From Miscanthus floridulus (taxonomy: Eukaryota; Streptophyta; Magnoliopsida; Poales; Poaceae), in the NCBI RefSeq assembly GCF_019320115.1, contig NC_089581.1:94362802-94426801 (forward strand): 64,000 nt of DNA, written 5' to 3'. Position numbers and translations under genes: made by a program. Below, one piece after another: positions 1-10,455 of the stretch (positions are counted from its first letter, which is position 1; each line of letters starts with the position of its first letter). The notes under the pieces are model-generated. The model saw only the letters and a list, made by a program, of their open reading frames with translations, was not told the origin of the DNA and made no database searches.

Positions 1-95
1 CCTATTAAGTTGTTGGGAACTCATGTACACTATCAGAGGTCTGTTGAGGCAATGATAGGTGCATGTGGGCCTGATTTCTTAGGAGGTTCTGCCAT
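1..95 (+). mobile_element. 3' end fragment of a Tekay-type LTR
   Basis: The stretch aligns by eye with the last bases of the Tekay-B LTRs (23230-23322 and 32590-32686). They share the block GGTGCATGTGGGCC and the terminal AGGAGGTTCTGCCA. It is clearly more diverged than the two Tekay-B LTRs are from each other, so it is another copy or subfamily. It abuts Tat-element sequence at about 97 that is continuous in the second Tat copy at 53690-53710, so this LTR end marks an insertion into the Tat element. The rest lies to the left of the window. Confidence 0.7.
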
Positions 96-96
96 A

Positions 97-1760
97 GCGC
101 CTTTCTTCATCAGTGATCCATCAAAGTACATCGTCCAGTACTCTTGGTCGATGATCGTTGGTGGCATTTGGACCTCGCTCCACTCTGCAACGAAATTAGC
201 CCACACTTGGGACTTGATGGCCGCCCAAGAGGCATATGTGATGCCCTAACCCATCAGCTTGAGTGCCCACTTCATGATTCTTCCCATGGCATCCTGGTTT
301 TGGATGACATCGCCGAGGGGAAGGACGTCACGACTACCACCGGATGTGACTCAAAGTAGTGGTGCAACTTCCTCTTGGTGACGAGGACGGCGTGTAGGAG
401 CTTTTGGATCTAGGGGTAGTGGGTCTTAGAATCGGATAGGACCTCACTAATGAAGTACATGGGGCACTGTACTTTGTGGGCATGCCCCTCTTCTTCTCGC
501 TCCACTACCAGGGCAGCGCTAACCACTTGCGTGGTGGCCGCAATGTAGAGCAAAAGGGGTTCTCCATCGGTCAAAGGAACCAGGATCGGGGCATTCATCA
601 GAAGATTCTTGACCATGTCAAGAGCCTCCTGGGCCTCGAACATCCATTCAAAGCGGTTGGCCTTCTTCAAAAGTCAATAAAAGGAGAGACCTCATTCGTC
701 GAGGCGTGAGATGAAGCAGCCGAGCGCAGCGAGGCACCCTATAACTTGTTGTACCCCTTTTATGTTCTGAATTGAGCCCATCCTTGTGATGGCCAAGATC
801 TTCTCTAGGTTGGCTTCGATGCCATGCTCGGAGATGATGAAACTGAGCAACATACCCCTCGGGACCCTGAAAACGCACTTCTTGGGGTTGAGCTTAATGC
901 CATTGCATGGAGCTTTTGCAAAGGTTTGCTCAAGGTTAGCTACAACCTAGTTGGCCCATTTAGACTTGACCACGATGTCATCTACCTAGGCCTCAAAGGT
1001 CCACCCAATGAGGTCCTTGAAACATTTGAGCATACAACGCTAGTACATAGCCCCAGTGTTCTTCAGACCGAACAACATTGTGATGTAGCAGAACGATCCG
1101 AATGGGGTGATCAAAGATGTCATGACCTGGTCGGACTCTTTCATCGTGATTTGATGGTACCCAAAGTATGCATCAAGGAAGCAAAGGGTTTCACACCCTA
1201 GGGTAGAGTCGACTACTTGGTCTATGCGTGGCAAAGGAAATGGATCCTTTGGACACGCTTTGTTTGACCTATGTAGTCAACACACATTCTCCATTTCCCA
1301 CTCTTCTTTCGTATAAGAATGGGATTGGATAACCACTCGGGGTGGTACACTTCCTTGATGAACCTAGCTGCCAAAAGTTTCATGATCTCCTCACTGATGG
1401 CTCTATGTTTCTCCTCGTCAAAGCGATGCAGGCACTGCTTCATTGGCTTGGAGCCTAGCTTGATCTTCAAGGCATGCTTAGTGGCTTCCCTCAGAATGCC
1501 TAGCATGTCTGAGGGTTACCATGCAAAGATGTCTCTATTGGCGCGGAGGAAGCCGATGAGCGCCCTTTCCTATTTGGAGGAAAGCATGGTGCTAATGCAC
1601 ACCACCTTGCCCTTGGGGTTGCTGGGGTCTATGAGGACCTCCTTGGTGCCCTCCACTAGTTCGAAAGACCCAGCCAACAACTTTGGGTTGGGTGCTTCTT
1701 CAGCAACCTCCTTCCTGATGGTCATGAGCTCTTTGGAGGTGACGATTGCCATGGTGTGAT
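97..1760 (-). pseudogene. Tat-lineage Ty3/gypsy pol remnant (RT, RNase H, start of second RNase H)
   Basis: Read right to left. This is the reverse transcriptase and RNase H part of a Ty3/gypsy polyprotein that copies element RNA into DNA in a virus-like particle. RT shows KKSGKWRMCVDY (about 1275-1310) and FLDAYFGYHQI (about 1150-1180). The catalytic box at about 985-1000 reads stop-VDDIVVK, so the conserved Tyr codon is now TAG. RNase H follows at about 800-410, then a linker with ASWAAIKSQVWANF (about 185-230) and the first residues of a second RNase H (YFDGSL). A second RNase H is a hallmark of the Tat lineage. Several stops and frame changes make it non-functional. The left end is cut by the LTR fragment at 1-95. 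A parallel copy lies at 53400-56080. Confidence 0.8.
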
Positions 1761-2300
1761 GATAGCACTAGACCTCACACTCATAGGCACGCTAGAAGGA
1801 AGTGCCAATTGTGATGACCCTGCCTAGGTCTGGCATCTTCAGCTTTAGGTAGGTGTAGTTGGGGACAGCCATGAACTTCACATAGCATGGTCGTCCTAGG
1901 ATGGCTTGGTAGGTTTCATGGAACCCAACATCCTTGAAGGTGAGGGTCTCCATCCTATAATTGGATGGATCCCCAAAGGTGACAGGCAGATCGATCTACC
2001 CTAGTGGCATGGCCTATTTTCTAGGCATGATGCCATGGAAAGGTGCTTCGGTCGATTGGATGCACGCTCAGTCGATGCCATAGCGTTGAGTGTCATGGCG
2101 TACATGATGTTAAGGCCACTGTCTCCATCCATCAGTACCTTGGTGAGCCACTTCATGTCGATGATTGAGTCAACCATGAGCGGGTATGTCCCTAGTTGTG
2201 GGACGCTCTCTAGGTGGTTGGTCCAATCAAAGGTTATGGTAGACTCTGACCATCAGAGGAAGGTAGGTATGGCTGGCTCGGCCGTATAGACCTCATGGTG
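1761..2300 (-). pseudogene. Tat-element protease region (degraded)
   Basis: Between gag and RT on the minus strand, the frame around 2092-2150 reads LTKVLMDGDSGLNIMYA. This corresponds to the aspartic protease active-site segment of Tat elements, where a D-G/S-G-S type motif is expected. The protease would cut the Gag-Pol polyprotein. The catalytic Asp can be seen, but the following residues look altered and stops lie on both sides. The domain edges are approximate, since I place them only by order between gag and RT. Confidence 0.55.
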
Positions 2301-4541
2301 TGTGAGCTTGAGATGATGCTTGGAGTCATAGGCTGTTGACCTTCCAAAGATCATGAGGCAGCCATCCAGCATTGGAAAGTTGTCATCCTTCCCCTCGGCT
2401 CCATCCATGGTTGGGTTAGTGTCCTTCCCGTGCTCCCCTTTGTTGGAGCCCCCAGACAAGAACCACTTCATGAGGTCATAGTCCTTGTATAGATGCTTGA
2501 TGGGGAAGGCATGGTTCAGGCATGACCCCTCAAGTAGCTTCTCGAAGTGGTTTAGGGTGCCCTACGTGGGCTTCTGAGCCCCCCTATAGTTGACAGCGGC
2601 CATGAGCGAGCCCTCGTGCTGCTACTTGTTCTTCTTCTTGATGGGACGGTTGGAGATGCCATCACCGGCATCCTCATCACATTTCGCCTTACGCTTGAGG
2701 TGGTCGAAGATCGCTCTGACCGCCTCCTTGCCCAAGGCATGGCTGGTGGCGATGTCAAGGAGCTCCTTGGTGGTTCATGGGCCCTTACATCCTAGCTTGT
2801 GAACCAAGGATTCACAGGTGGTCCTAGACAGGAAAGCTCCTATAACATCAGCGTCGATGACGTTAGGTAGCTCATTGCATTGTCGGGAGAAGCGTCGAAT
2901 ATACCCATGAAGGGTTTCCCTAGCCTTTTGTCGGTAGTTTTTGAGAACCCATGGGTTCCTGGGGCACTTGTACATGCCCTAGAAGTTTCCTATGAAGATC
3001 TCTTTCAGGCCCACCCAACTTTGGATTTTGTTGGGCGAAAGGTGTTCCAACCATGTTTGCACCAAATCGGCCAGGAATAATGGAAGGTTGCAGATAATAA
3101 AATCATCATTATCTACTCCACCAACTTGGCAGACAAGCCGATAATCCTCGAGCCATAATCTAGGGTTCATTTCCCTAGAGTATTTTGGGATGTTGGTTGG
3201 TGGTTGGTACCTTGGAGGGAAGGCAGCATTGAGGATGTGTCATTCAAAGGCCTGAGGCCCTGGTAGGCTGGGGCTTGGGCTTTCATCCTCACCGCTATCA
3301 TAGGATCTACCACAATGAGTGTGGTAGCCATGGCTAGCTCCCTACCCTGCATCGCCATGGGTACGCCTGCGGGCATTGAGGGTGTCGCTCGCATCACGGC
3401 TACAGCTGAGATGTGCATGCACCAGAATCATGATGCGTAGCCTATCGCCTTACGATGCCTGGTGGACCAATGTGTCCTTGTTGGGTCACTTTGAAGGTGT
3501 GCACTAGCTGATGTTGAGCTCACATCACCGAGATAGCGAGCTCTTGAGTTGCAGCGCCACCGCACGCTCAAGTAGCGTGCAAATCTCATGGTGGACCCGA
3601 TGATCCTTGTTCATCGTGGGGCCTAGAAGCCCATAGAGCAACGCCACCACAGTAGTGATGTTCTAGCTTGCCTGGGCAAAGTGTGGGAGGGCTTCATCAT
3701 CCACAATGATCCTCTAGTTCATGTCACGGGCCATGGCGTGCTCGCGCCCATTGTCTCTGTGGTGCTCGATCTCCCAATCGAGCTCCACGCATTCCTGCTC
3801 GAGCTATACTCATGCTTCCTTGAGCTCTAGGTGTCGGGCCTTTAGCTGCTCCACCCATAGGTGGGGTGGGGCCCCTGTCTCCCCCTCGACCTCATTGTCG
3901 AGATCGTCCATTGGGGTATCCTCCTCCTCATGGATGCTTTTGACATGTCCCTCAGGGGTACCCGCCACCAAACACTCATGAGAGGGGTGATGGCTCCTCC
4001 TGCTAGAGTCAGAGCTAGAGGGTGACTCCGATTCTCCTACGAGGAGGTCATGGAAAGACTATGATATATTCAGTCATCCCTACGAACTCATCGTTCATAG
4101 GGGATAGAGATGTGTGTCATGCCACAAGGTGGCCATCGGTCTCTATGGCGTTGCAGAGACCAAACGGGAGCGCTGTCAGGGTGCTCTAGATGAGGTATGC
4201 TAGAGAGAGCGGTCCCTCCAACAAGCTGCGCCATGATGTTGGTGAACAAGAAGGTGAGGTGGCGTAGGTCTTCCCGAGATGGCCAGGGTCCTAGGAAGAC
4301 ATCGAGCTAGCACTCTAACCTCCCATAGTCGAAGTTGAGGAGCTAGTTGCTCTCGAAGTTGCAGGCCTCAAGTGCATGTAGCCATAGCTCCTCAAGTGCC
4401 TTAGTGATCATATCAAGGTCGATAGAGTGGAGAGGTCAGGCTATAGCGGGAGCCATCGCTCACTCTCCTTCTATCATGATGATGAAGTCTAGGTCCTCGA
4501 AGCACATGTGCATGCTTAGGACCCAGCTAAGGTTGTGACTA
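2301..4541 (-). pseudogene. Tat-lineage gag remnant
   Basis: Minus-strand capsid gene of the Tat element at 97-5841. The retrotransposon gag core is recognisable at 2979-3170 (NPRLWLEDYRLVC, then IICNLPLFLADLVQTWLEHL) and continues in another frame at 2775-2975 (ETLHGYIRRFSRQCNELP, then AFLSRTTCESLVHKLGC). Downstream (2550-2760) is the basic, low-complexity linker. Upstream, an alanine- and methionine-rich hinge lies at 3167-3418. An N-terminal frame with several stops begins at an ATG near 4541, about 60 bases inside the presumed 5' LTR end. Frame changes and stops show it is dead. There is no zinc knuckle I can point to. Confidence 0.7.
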
Positions 4542-4582
4542 GCCATTTGAGGCCTGGTGTGGATGTCAAGATGTGCCAAAGG

Positions 4583-4602
4583 CTGCTACTTGGTGTGCCA
4601 AC
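4583..4602 (-). other. Presumed primer-binding site of the Tat element
   Basis: Directly inside the 5' LTR boundary, the minus strand reads GTTGGCACACCAAGTAGCAG. This resembles the TTGGCGCGCCAGGTAGGGG-type sequence that follows the 5' LTR in grass Tat elements, with several transitions. Position supports it; the exact tRNA is not determined. Confidence 0.5.
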
Positions 4603-5841
4603 TGTCGGTGTTTCGAGTAAACACCAACAAGTAAATTCCTTATATTGCTCATCTGGCCCAGATAGTGTGCTAAGAGGTCATGAGGTTTATACTAGTTTGG
4701 TAGAATGTCCCTACGTCTAGTTCGTTGCTACTACTCATGTTACTAGCACTGAATGTTATAGGTCTCAAGTCTCTAGTGAGAGGAGCGAACGGGCGCCGAG
4801 GGCTTGGTCGCTTCTCTATTGTGTGCTTATGTGTTCTAATTGGTTTGGGGTTTGTTCGATGCCCCTTGTGGGATGCCCTGCTTTCCCTTTTATAGGCTAA
4901 GGGAAAGCACGTGTTACAGTGGACGAAGAGGAGAGAATGAGAGGAAGAAGTCCTTTAGGATCACTAGGTCCTTCTTCTCCTCTGTGTGGGTCCCATCAAC
5001 CCTATAGACGTCAACAAGGATAGCTTCCCATCGCTACCCTATCCATCACTAGCGCCATGTGCAGGTATCGTCTGTCGGTCATGGTGCTCCACTCTGTCTT
5101 GGTGAACTAACATGCCCATCAGTGTTTGTATGGGGGTTAGGTAGAATAGTGTCGGTATGCCCAATGCTATTCTTGACGTGAACCCCTAGGTATGTCCCAT
5201 CGTGGGTCATGGGCTACATCGAGACATGCCCATCTTTTCCCTAGCGTTAGAGCTTTGACCTAGGCCCATACGCTTGGACCAGGAGTGGTTGGTGGCGATA
5301 TCGGTCTTCATCAGGCAAGACGGAACCCCTGACCTTAGGGTTAGGCGAGGTGGAGTCTACCCTTAGGGGTTGGGCGAGGCGGAGCCTATGGCCTCAGTGT
5401 AGGGTGAGGTGGAGCCAACCCCTAGAGGTCGGGCAAGGGGAAGTCCACCCTCAAGGGTCAGGTGAAGCAGAGCCAAACCCTAGAGGTTAGGTGAGGTGGA
5501 GTCTGCCCTCAGGGGTCGAGCAAAGTAGAGCCATCCCATAGGGGTCGGGCAAGGCAGAGCCTGTGCCCTTGGTGTCAGTAGAGGTGGAGCCAACCCTCAT
5601 GGGTTGGGCGAGGTAGAGCCTATGGCCTCGGTGTTGGATGAGGTGGAGCCAACCCTAAGGGGTCAGGCGAGGTAGAGCTAGTGTCCTCAGTGTTGGGTGA
5701 GGTGGAGCCAACCCTTAAGGGTCGAGCGAGGCAGAGTTCATAGACCTGGGGGTCGGTTGGAGCTATAGTCACGCGCTTGACTGCTCGGATGAATTAGTGT
5801 TGATGGTTATTAGCTCCTCCTCTTTGGGTACCCTAGTATCA
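4603..5841 (-). mobile_element. 5' LTR of the Tat element (minus orientation)
   Basis: On the plus strand it begins TGTCGGTGTTTCGAG and probably ends CCTAGTATCA, giving TG...CA termini. The first part aligns over long stretches with the LTR beginning at 7754 (AGTAAATT, GTGCTAAGAGG, ACGAGGTTTATACTAGTT and more). It contains a 30-bp tandem-repeat field near its far end. The right boundary is inferred from the CA terminus and from the start of transposase coding sequence just beyond, so it could shift by some tens of bases. Confidence 0.7.
5325..5755. repeat. Degenerate 30-bp tandem repeat inside the Tat LTR
   Basis: About a dozen imperfect units built on AGGGGTCGGGCGAGGCGGAGCC lie head to tail. 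The same repeat occurs, expanded further, in the second LTR at 8545-9161, so it is a feature of this LTR family. Confidence 0.8.
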
Positions 5842-5850
5842 GTCCTTGAT

Positions 5851-6505
5851 AGGAGGTATGTGACAAGGTAAAGGCTCTATGTTGTGTACGTACAGAGCAC
5901 CAATTCAATGAGACAAAGAGAGAACTAGACAAGACGCTAAATGAAGCGGGCAAGGCCTGGTTAGAGGCGTAGATGGAACATAAGGCTAAGTGGGCATTAG
6001 CATATGACAAGGGGGGGTTCATGTATGGCATCATGACCACTAACTCCTCGGAGTCTTTCAATCATGTATTCACCGGAGTTCGATCATTGTCTATGTCTAG
6101 AATTGTTGAGTTCTCCTTTCATAAGTGCAACAAATATTTTGTCAAGAGGTGGGAACTTGCATAGAGGTATATAGCTGAGCAAGGGCAATTTGGAAAGTCC
6201 AGAGCAGAACATTTGAAGGATGCTGAGGAAATGGCCAAGCAGCACACCACTGAGCCATATGGACCCCGCTGTCATATCTTTAGTGTACAGGGCAAGGGTG
6301 GCACAAGCTTGGGTGGTGAACATTATGGTGGACAAAACTATCGAGTTGATCTTGACAAAGTAGAGTGCAGTTGCAACATCCCTCAGATCATGCATGCCCC
6401 TTGCTCTCATATGATCATGGCCTACAGGGTTCATGGGTATAACTTTGAGGACCTGCCATATATGTCGAACTTATGTACTAATGAACTTGTGTTGCAGTTA
6501 TGACT
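5851..6505 (+). pseudogene. Mutator-like (MULE) transposase, C-terminal fragment
   Basis: One plus-strand frame with two internal TAG codons (5970 and 6162) encodes the end of a MuDR-type transposase. It reads ALCCVRTEHQFN, then WALAYDKGGFMYGIMTTNSSE, SFNHVFTGVRSL and a SWIM zinc finger with spacing C-x-C-x8-C-x-H (CSCNIPQIMHAPCSH, about 6367-6411). The finger is followed by a short tail and a TGA at about 6501. The SWIM finger belongs to the C-terminal DNA-binding part of these enzymes. The catalytic DDE core is missing: the fragment begins where the Tat LTR ends at about 5841, so the insertion removed or displaced the N-terminal two thirds. No terminal inverted repeats were found. Confidence 0.85.
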
Positions 6506-6987
6506 TGCTGAACTTATGTCGAATAGAGGTATTATCGAACTTGCGATGAACTTAGGATTTGTACAAGTTAGTATTGTTGAACTTATGTATAGATTGTCTT
6601 GTGCACTTAACCTTCCTGCTAACCTATTCCTTAAACCGACATGATGAAATAACTTGGCTCATGTGAGAACATAATAGAAGTGCCTTATTCCATTTGCTAC
6701 CGCTTTGACCGCTGCACCATGGTTGGGGGTGCATTAGCCTTGCCATGACATAATGGCTGGCACATTAGCCTTGCCACACCATGGAAGTTGGCGCGTTAGC
6801 CTAGCCGCACCGTGGATGGTGGCATGGCAAACCCATGCTGGGCACTGGCCAGACTCTCATCTGAGTGCATCAGCAGCATCAAGATTTTGATGCATATAAT
6901 TTAGGGGGTTTCGAAAGATCACAATGGTGAGAACAACTTTTTATTTATCTTTTTTGAAAAAAAGAGCATAGACATGACACAAGGTCA
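6506..6987. other. Non-coding stretch with a short three-copy repeat
   Basis: This lies between the transposase end and the 3' end of the convergent pseudogene. At about 6710-6830 a unit like GGTTGGCGCATTAGCCTTGCC-CACCATGG occurs three times, imperfectly. Before it are several copies of GAACTTATG. It may be the 3' part of the Mutator-like element; I see no coding or RNA feature. Confidence 0.4.
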
Positions 6988-7753
6988 TTAGTGATTGGTA
7001 TAGGCTTTTAGATAATGTTTGGATAAGATGGGCACCAAACTAAAAGGAATATGTGTCCCATGTCTTGTGGCTAATGTTTCCCTTGGTAACACTAGTACTC
7101 TATAGATTGTGGAAGAAACCTCTTTAGCAGACCCCTCTATCAGATATGCTTCATCAGGACATGCTTGATCTATTTGTCGCTTGTAGTAAGTGGCCTCCGC
7201 TTCATCTGTAGCCTCTGTGGCCTGAGAGAAGAACGCATCATCCTCTGCCTATGAGCCCATATCTGCTTGAGCAATAAGCTCACTAATTCTGCCAGTGTCT
7301 TCCTCAGCCTCCTCCGCCTACAACCCCACCTCCACTAGAGTGATCAGATCCCTCAACCTTGCAGTGTTGTCTTCATCCTCGTCCCCATCATCGGCCAAAA
7401 CAATTGGACATTGGACGGTGTGACCAACTCGTGTTCTATGCTCATCTAACTTCTTTTCCTCATACCTTGCATGGGCCACCACTGCAGCATGGTCCTCGCT
7501 GCATCCAATCCCTTTATGTATAAAATGCAACAAGTTAGCAATGCGATTATATTACATTTAAAATCAGGCAACAAAAATAAAAAGGCTTTCAAGCACTCAC
7601 TGGCACACAATGCAACAACATGGTCATTCAAGACCTACATCTGTACTCTTGTCTCCTCCCTTGCCTCCTTCCTTGCCCTCTCCTTCTCTAATGCCCTCCA
7701 TCTATCTAACCCCCATTTGTCAAGCCTAACTTCAATCAGGTTACGAATACTGC
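6988..7753 (-). pseudogene. Two-exon coiled-coil protein pseudogene, 5' end cut by an LTR
   Basis: I do not recognise the family. Exon 1 (7601-7753) is open from the LTR junction: LIEVRLDKWGLDRW is followed by a charged helix (RALEKERARKEAREETRVQ). A GTGAGT donor (7595-7600) and an AAAG/GG acceptor (7511-7514) bound an intron of about 88 bases. Joined across it the frame continues (GCSEDHAAVVAHARYEEKKL, then VQCPIVLADDGDEDEDN, RISELIAQADMGS, FFSQATEATDEAEATYYKR) to TAA at 6988. Three in-frame TAG codons are the only breaks. The acidic, Gln/Ala-rich character and the intron suggest a genuine spliced gene or a gene captured by the adjacent Mutator-like element. The LTR starting at 7754 has removed the start. 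Confidence 0.55.
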
Positions 7754-9161
7754 TATCAGTGTTTTGAGTTACCACCGACAAGTAAATTTCTAGTATTACG
7801 TGTCTGGCTCGGATGGTGTGCTAAGAGGACACGAGGTTTATACTAGTTCAGGCAGAATGTCCCTACATCTAGTTCATTGTTGCTGCTCATGTTACTAGCA
7901 TTGAAAGTTCAAAGTAGGGGTTACAAATAGGCGAGAGAGGGACGGGACGCAAGTCTCTGGTGGAAAGAATGAATGGGTGCCGAGAGCTCGGTCATTGTTG
8001 AGCCATGTGTTCGGGGTTCAATGGGTTTGCTTGGATCTGGCTTGAATCGATCCGATGGGTTTGTGCTAGTTTGATTGTTTCTCCAACACCATGGGGCACC
8101 CTGCTTTCCCTTTTGTAGGCTAAGGGGAAGCATGGGTTACAGCAGAGGAAGAGAGGAGAATGAGAGGGAGAAGAAGTCCTTCAAGATCGTTGGGTCCTTC
8201 TTCTCCTTCATGTAGGTCCTACTGACCCTATAGATGTCAACAAGGATAGCTCTAGGTCATGACCCTCTCCATCACTAGCGCCATGCACAGGCATCGTCTG
8301 CCGGTCATGGTGCTCCACCCCATCCTAGCGGACGTCAAGGTGAACTGACACGCCCATCAGTGTTCGTGTAAGGGTTAGGCAGAATAGCATCGGTATGCCC
8401 AATGCTGTTCTTGATGTGAATCCTTAGGTATGGCCCATCATGGTTATGGGTTACATCGAGAGGTGCCAGTCTCTTCCCTGGTGTTAGAGTTATTATCTAG
8501 GCCCATATGCCTGGTCCTAGAGTGGTTGGTGATGGTTTGGGACCTCGTTGGGCAAGACGTAGATTGCACCTGAGGGGTCGGGCGAGGTAGAGCGCAAACC
8601 CAAGGGCTGGATGAGGCAAAGCCCATGACCTTGGGGTCAAGTGAGATGGAGCCCATACCCTAGGGGTTGGGCAAGGTAGAGCGCAAACCCAAGGGTTGGT
8701 TGAAGTGGAGCCTACAACCTTAGGGTCAGGCGAGACGAAGCCTGCACCCAATAGGTCAGGTGAGGTGGAGCGCAAACCCAAGGGTTGGGTGAGGTGGAGC
8801 CTACGACCTTGGGGTCGAGCGAGATAGAACCTGCACCCGAGGGTCGGTCGAGGTAGAGTGCAAACCCAAGGGTTAAGCAAGGCGAAGCCCATGACCATGG
8901 GGTCAGGCGAGATAGAGCCTGCACCCGAGGGGTCAGGTGAGGTGGAGCACAAACCCAAGGGTCGAGTGAGGCAAAGCCTACGACCTTGGGGTCAGGCAAG
9001 GCAGAGCCCGCACCTAAGGGGTCGGGTGAGGCAGAGCCCATGACTTTGGGGTCTGGGGAGGTGGAGCCCATGGCCGAGGGTTTGGGCGAGGGGGAGCACA
9101 AACCCAAGGGTCGAGCGAGGTGAAGCCCACAACCTAGGGGTTAGGCGAGGCGGAGCCTACG
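7754..9161 (-). mobile_element. Second Tat-family LTR (3' LTR or solo), truncated by Tekay-A
   Basis: It begins TATCAGTGTTTTGAG, the counterpart of TGTCGGTGTTTCGAG at 4603, with the canonical TG now TA, and follows that LTR closely for about 1.1 kb. The left flank is pseudogene exon, not a primer-binding site. In minus orientation this is therefore the 3' LTR, or a solo LTR, of a Tat element whose body would lie to the right. The far end is broken at 9161 inside the repeat field, where Tekay-A starts. Confidence 0.75.
8545..9161. repeat. 30-bp tandem repeat, about 20 copies
   Basis: Units follow AAACCCAAGGGTCGGGTGAG-GTGGAGCC with point variation. Neighbouring units alternate in a loose three-unit order (starting AAACCCAAGG, ACGACCTTGG or GCACCCGAGG). 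Because 30 is a multiple of three, minus-strand frames stay open for more than 100 codons and encode a decapeptide repeat. Those frames are a by-product of the repeat. Confidence 0.85.
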
Positions 9162-9615
9162 TGTAACAGAACTGACCAAATCATAAGAATGTAAGTACAA
9201 ATACAATCACCGAAGCGATCAAATTCCTGTACTTAAGCTCCCATAATCCCGGTAGTCCGGAAATCACGAAGGATTTCAACCAACTCTCGACATACAAACC
9301 AAGATCGTAGTGATTCAACACAACACATCATCTGTTACAACATTTCACAAGTAGCATGCGGATTACATCCATCAGAGTTGAAATAGAATATTACAAACCA
9401 AGTTTGAGTGTGCGGAAGCAACATAGTTTAGTACAAAATAGCATGGTTTTCAAATACATTGCCAAGTCTGAGTCATGTCCCACAAAAGCATTATCAGGTA
9501 CGAGAACTAGTAGAGACCATGCCCAACGGTCTAGTCTTTATCCCCAGCTGGGAGAAGGCAGTACTTGCAGCAACCAAAGTAGAACTGGTCATCTGCAATA
9601 GGTGGGAGATAAACC

Positions 9616-9637
9616 CTGAGTACGAGAAGGTACTCAG
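9616..9637. promoter_or_regulatory. Conserved LTR hairpin 1
   Basis: An 8-bp perfect inverted repeat CTGAGTAC/GTACTCAG with a 6-base loop, 454 bases from the outer LTR end. Counterparts lie at 22851-22868, 32215-32232 and 36466-36487. Confidence 0.6.
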
Positions 9638-10434
9638 CTAGACTTACCCATCAAAAACCAGAAATTAAAGACACCAAGGATTATGCAAGGCTTTTCAGGT
9701 GGGCTAGCTTGACACAGTTGCATAAAAGAGCTTACGATTATAGTAACCAATTTAAACTTAGCATCAAGCTTATCATTATTTACCTGTCCACTAGATTAAC
9801 ACCTGTACTAGAGCACTCACTTATTAGGAGCAAACAATATTAACCATAGCAGGTATAATAAGGCTGTCATCATCATATCATCATTTCCGAACCATTATGT
9901 TATTAAGTGTATCTACATTAGAGATAAGCCCGTCAAGTTCTCACTAACCAGGAGAGATGGCGACTCGAATCAAATTACAACTCAGCTGAGGGGGTATTCC
10001 TAACTCTCACCCTGGCATACTTAGCAAGGGTAGCCGTGGGTTACCTTTGGGACAACTCAGGAACCAAATTCGCGGGTTCGATCAGCGCCAGCGCTCTCAA
10101 GGATTACCCTTCGGCCAGGACGATCAGGACTTTTAAATCACCTGCCCTTGGACTCACGCCTACGGCTCCCTTCTGAGGCGTACTTTATACTTATCGACTC
10201 CCGGCCTGAGTTGAGCTACTCGGCTTCGCGGTCGGTCTTTGGGACAGCCAACTAAGAGAGAGGCATGCGTTCAACATGAATACGAAAGGCTCCAATAATC
10301 AGTCCTTAAGCGACGTAGATGGAGTCACTGCACACCGGCAAGCCTCCGCCCGGTCTTCATTTCAAATTACGACTGGTTCTTTTCCACGATAGCAAATATA
10401 GCCAACCGTGCCACATGTATCTTCCTATATCTCG

Positions 10435-10455
10435 CAGGTGACAGGAAATCACCTG
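10435..10455. promoter_or_regulatory. Conserved LTR hairpin 2
   Basis: A 7-bp inverted repeat CAGGTGA/TCACCTG with a 7-base loop, about 1.27 kb from the outer LTR end. Counterparts at about 1.2-1.3 kb occur in Tekay-B (31462-31484) and Tekay-C (46233-46253). Confidence 0.55.

Noticed and set aside
1319..1759. 146-codon plus-strand frame over the Tat RT
   Set aside because: Shadow of the minus-strand RT and protease coding sequence; no domain of its own.
8444..9107. Long overlapping minus-strand frames of up to 153 codons
   Set aside because: They consist of a decapeptide repeat produced by the 30-bp tandem repeat; no start context, and other frames are equally open.
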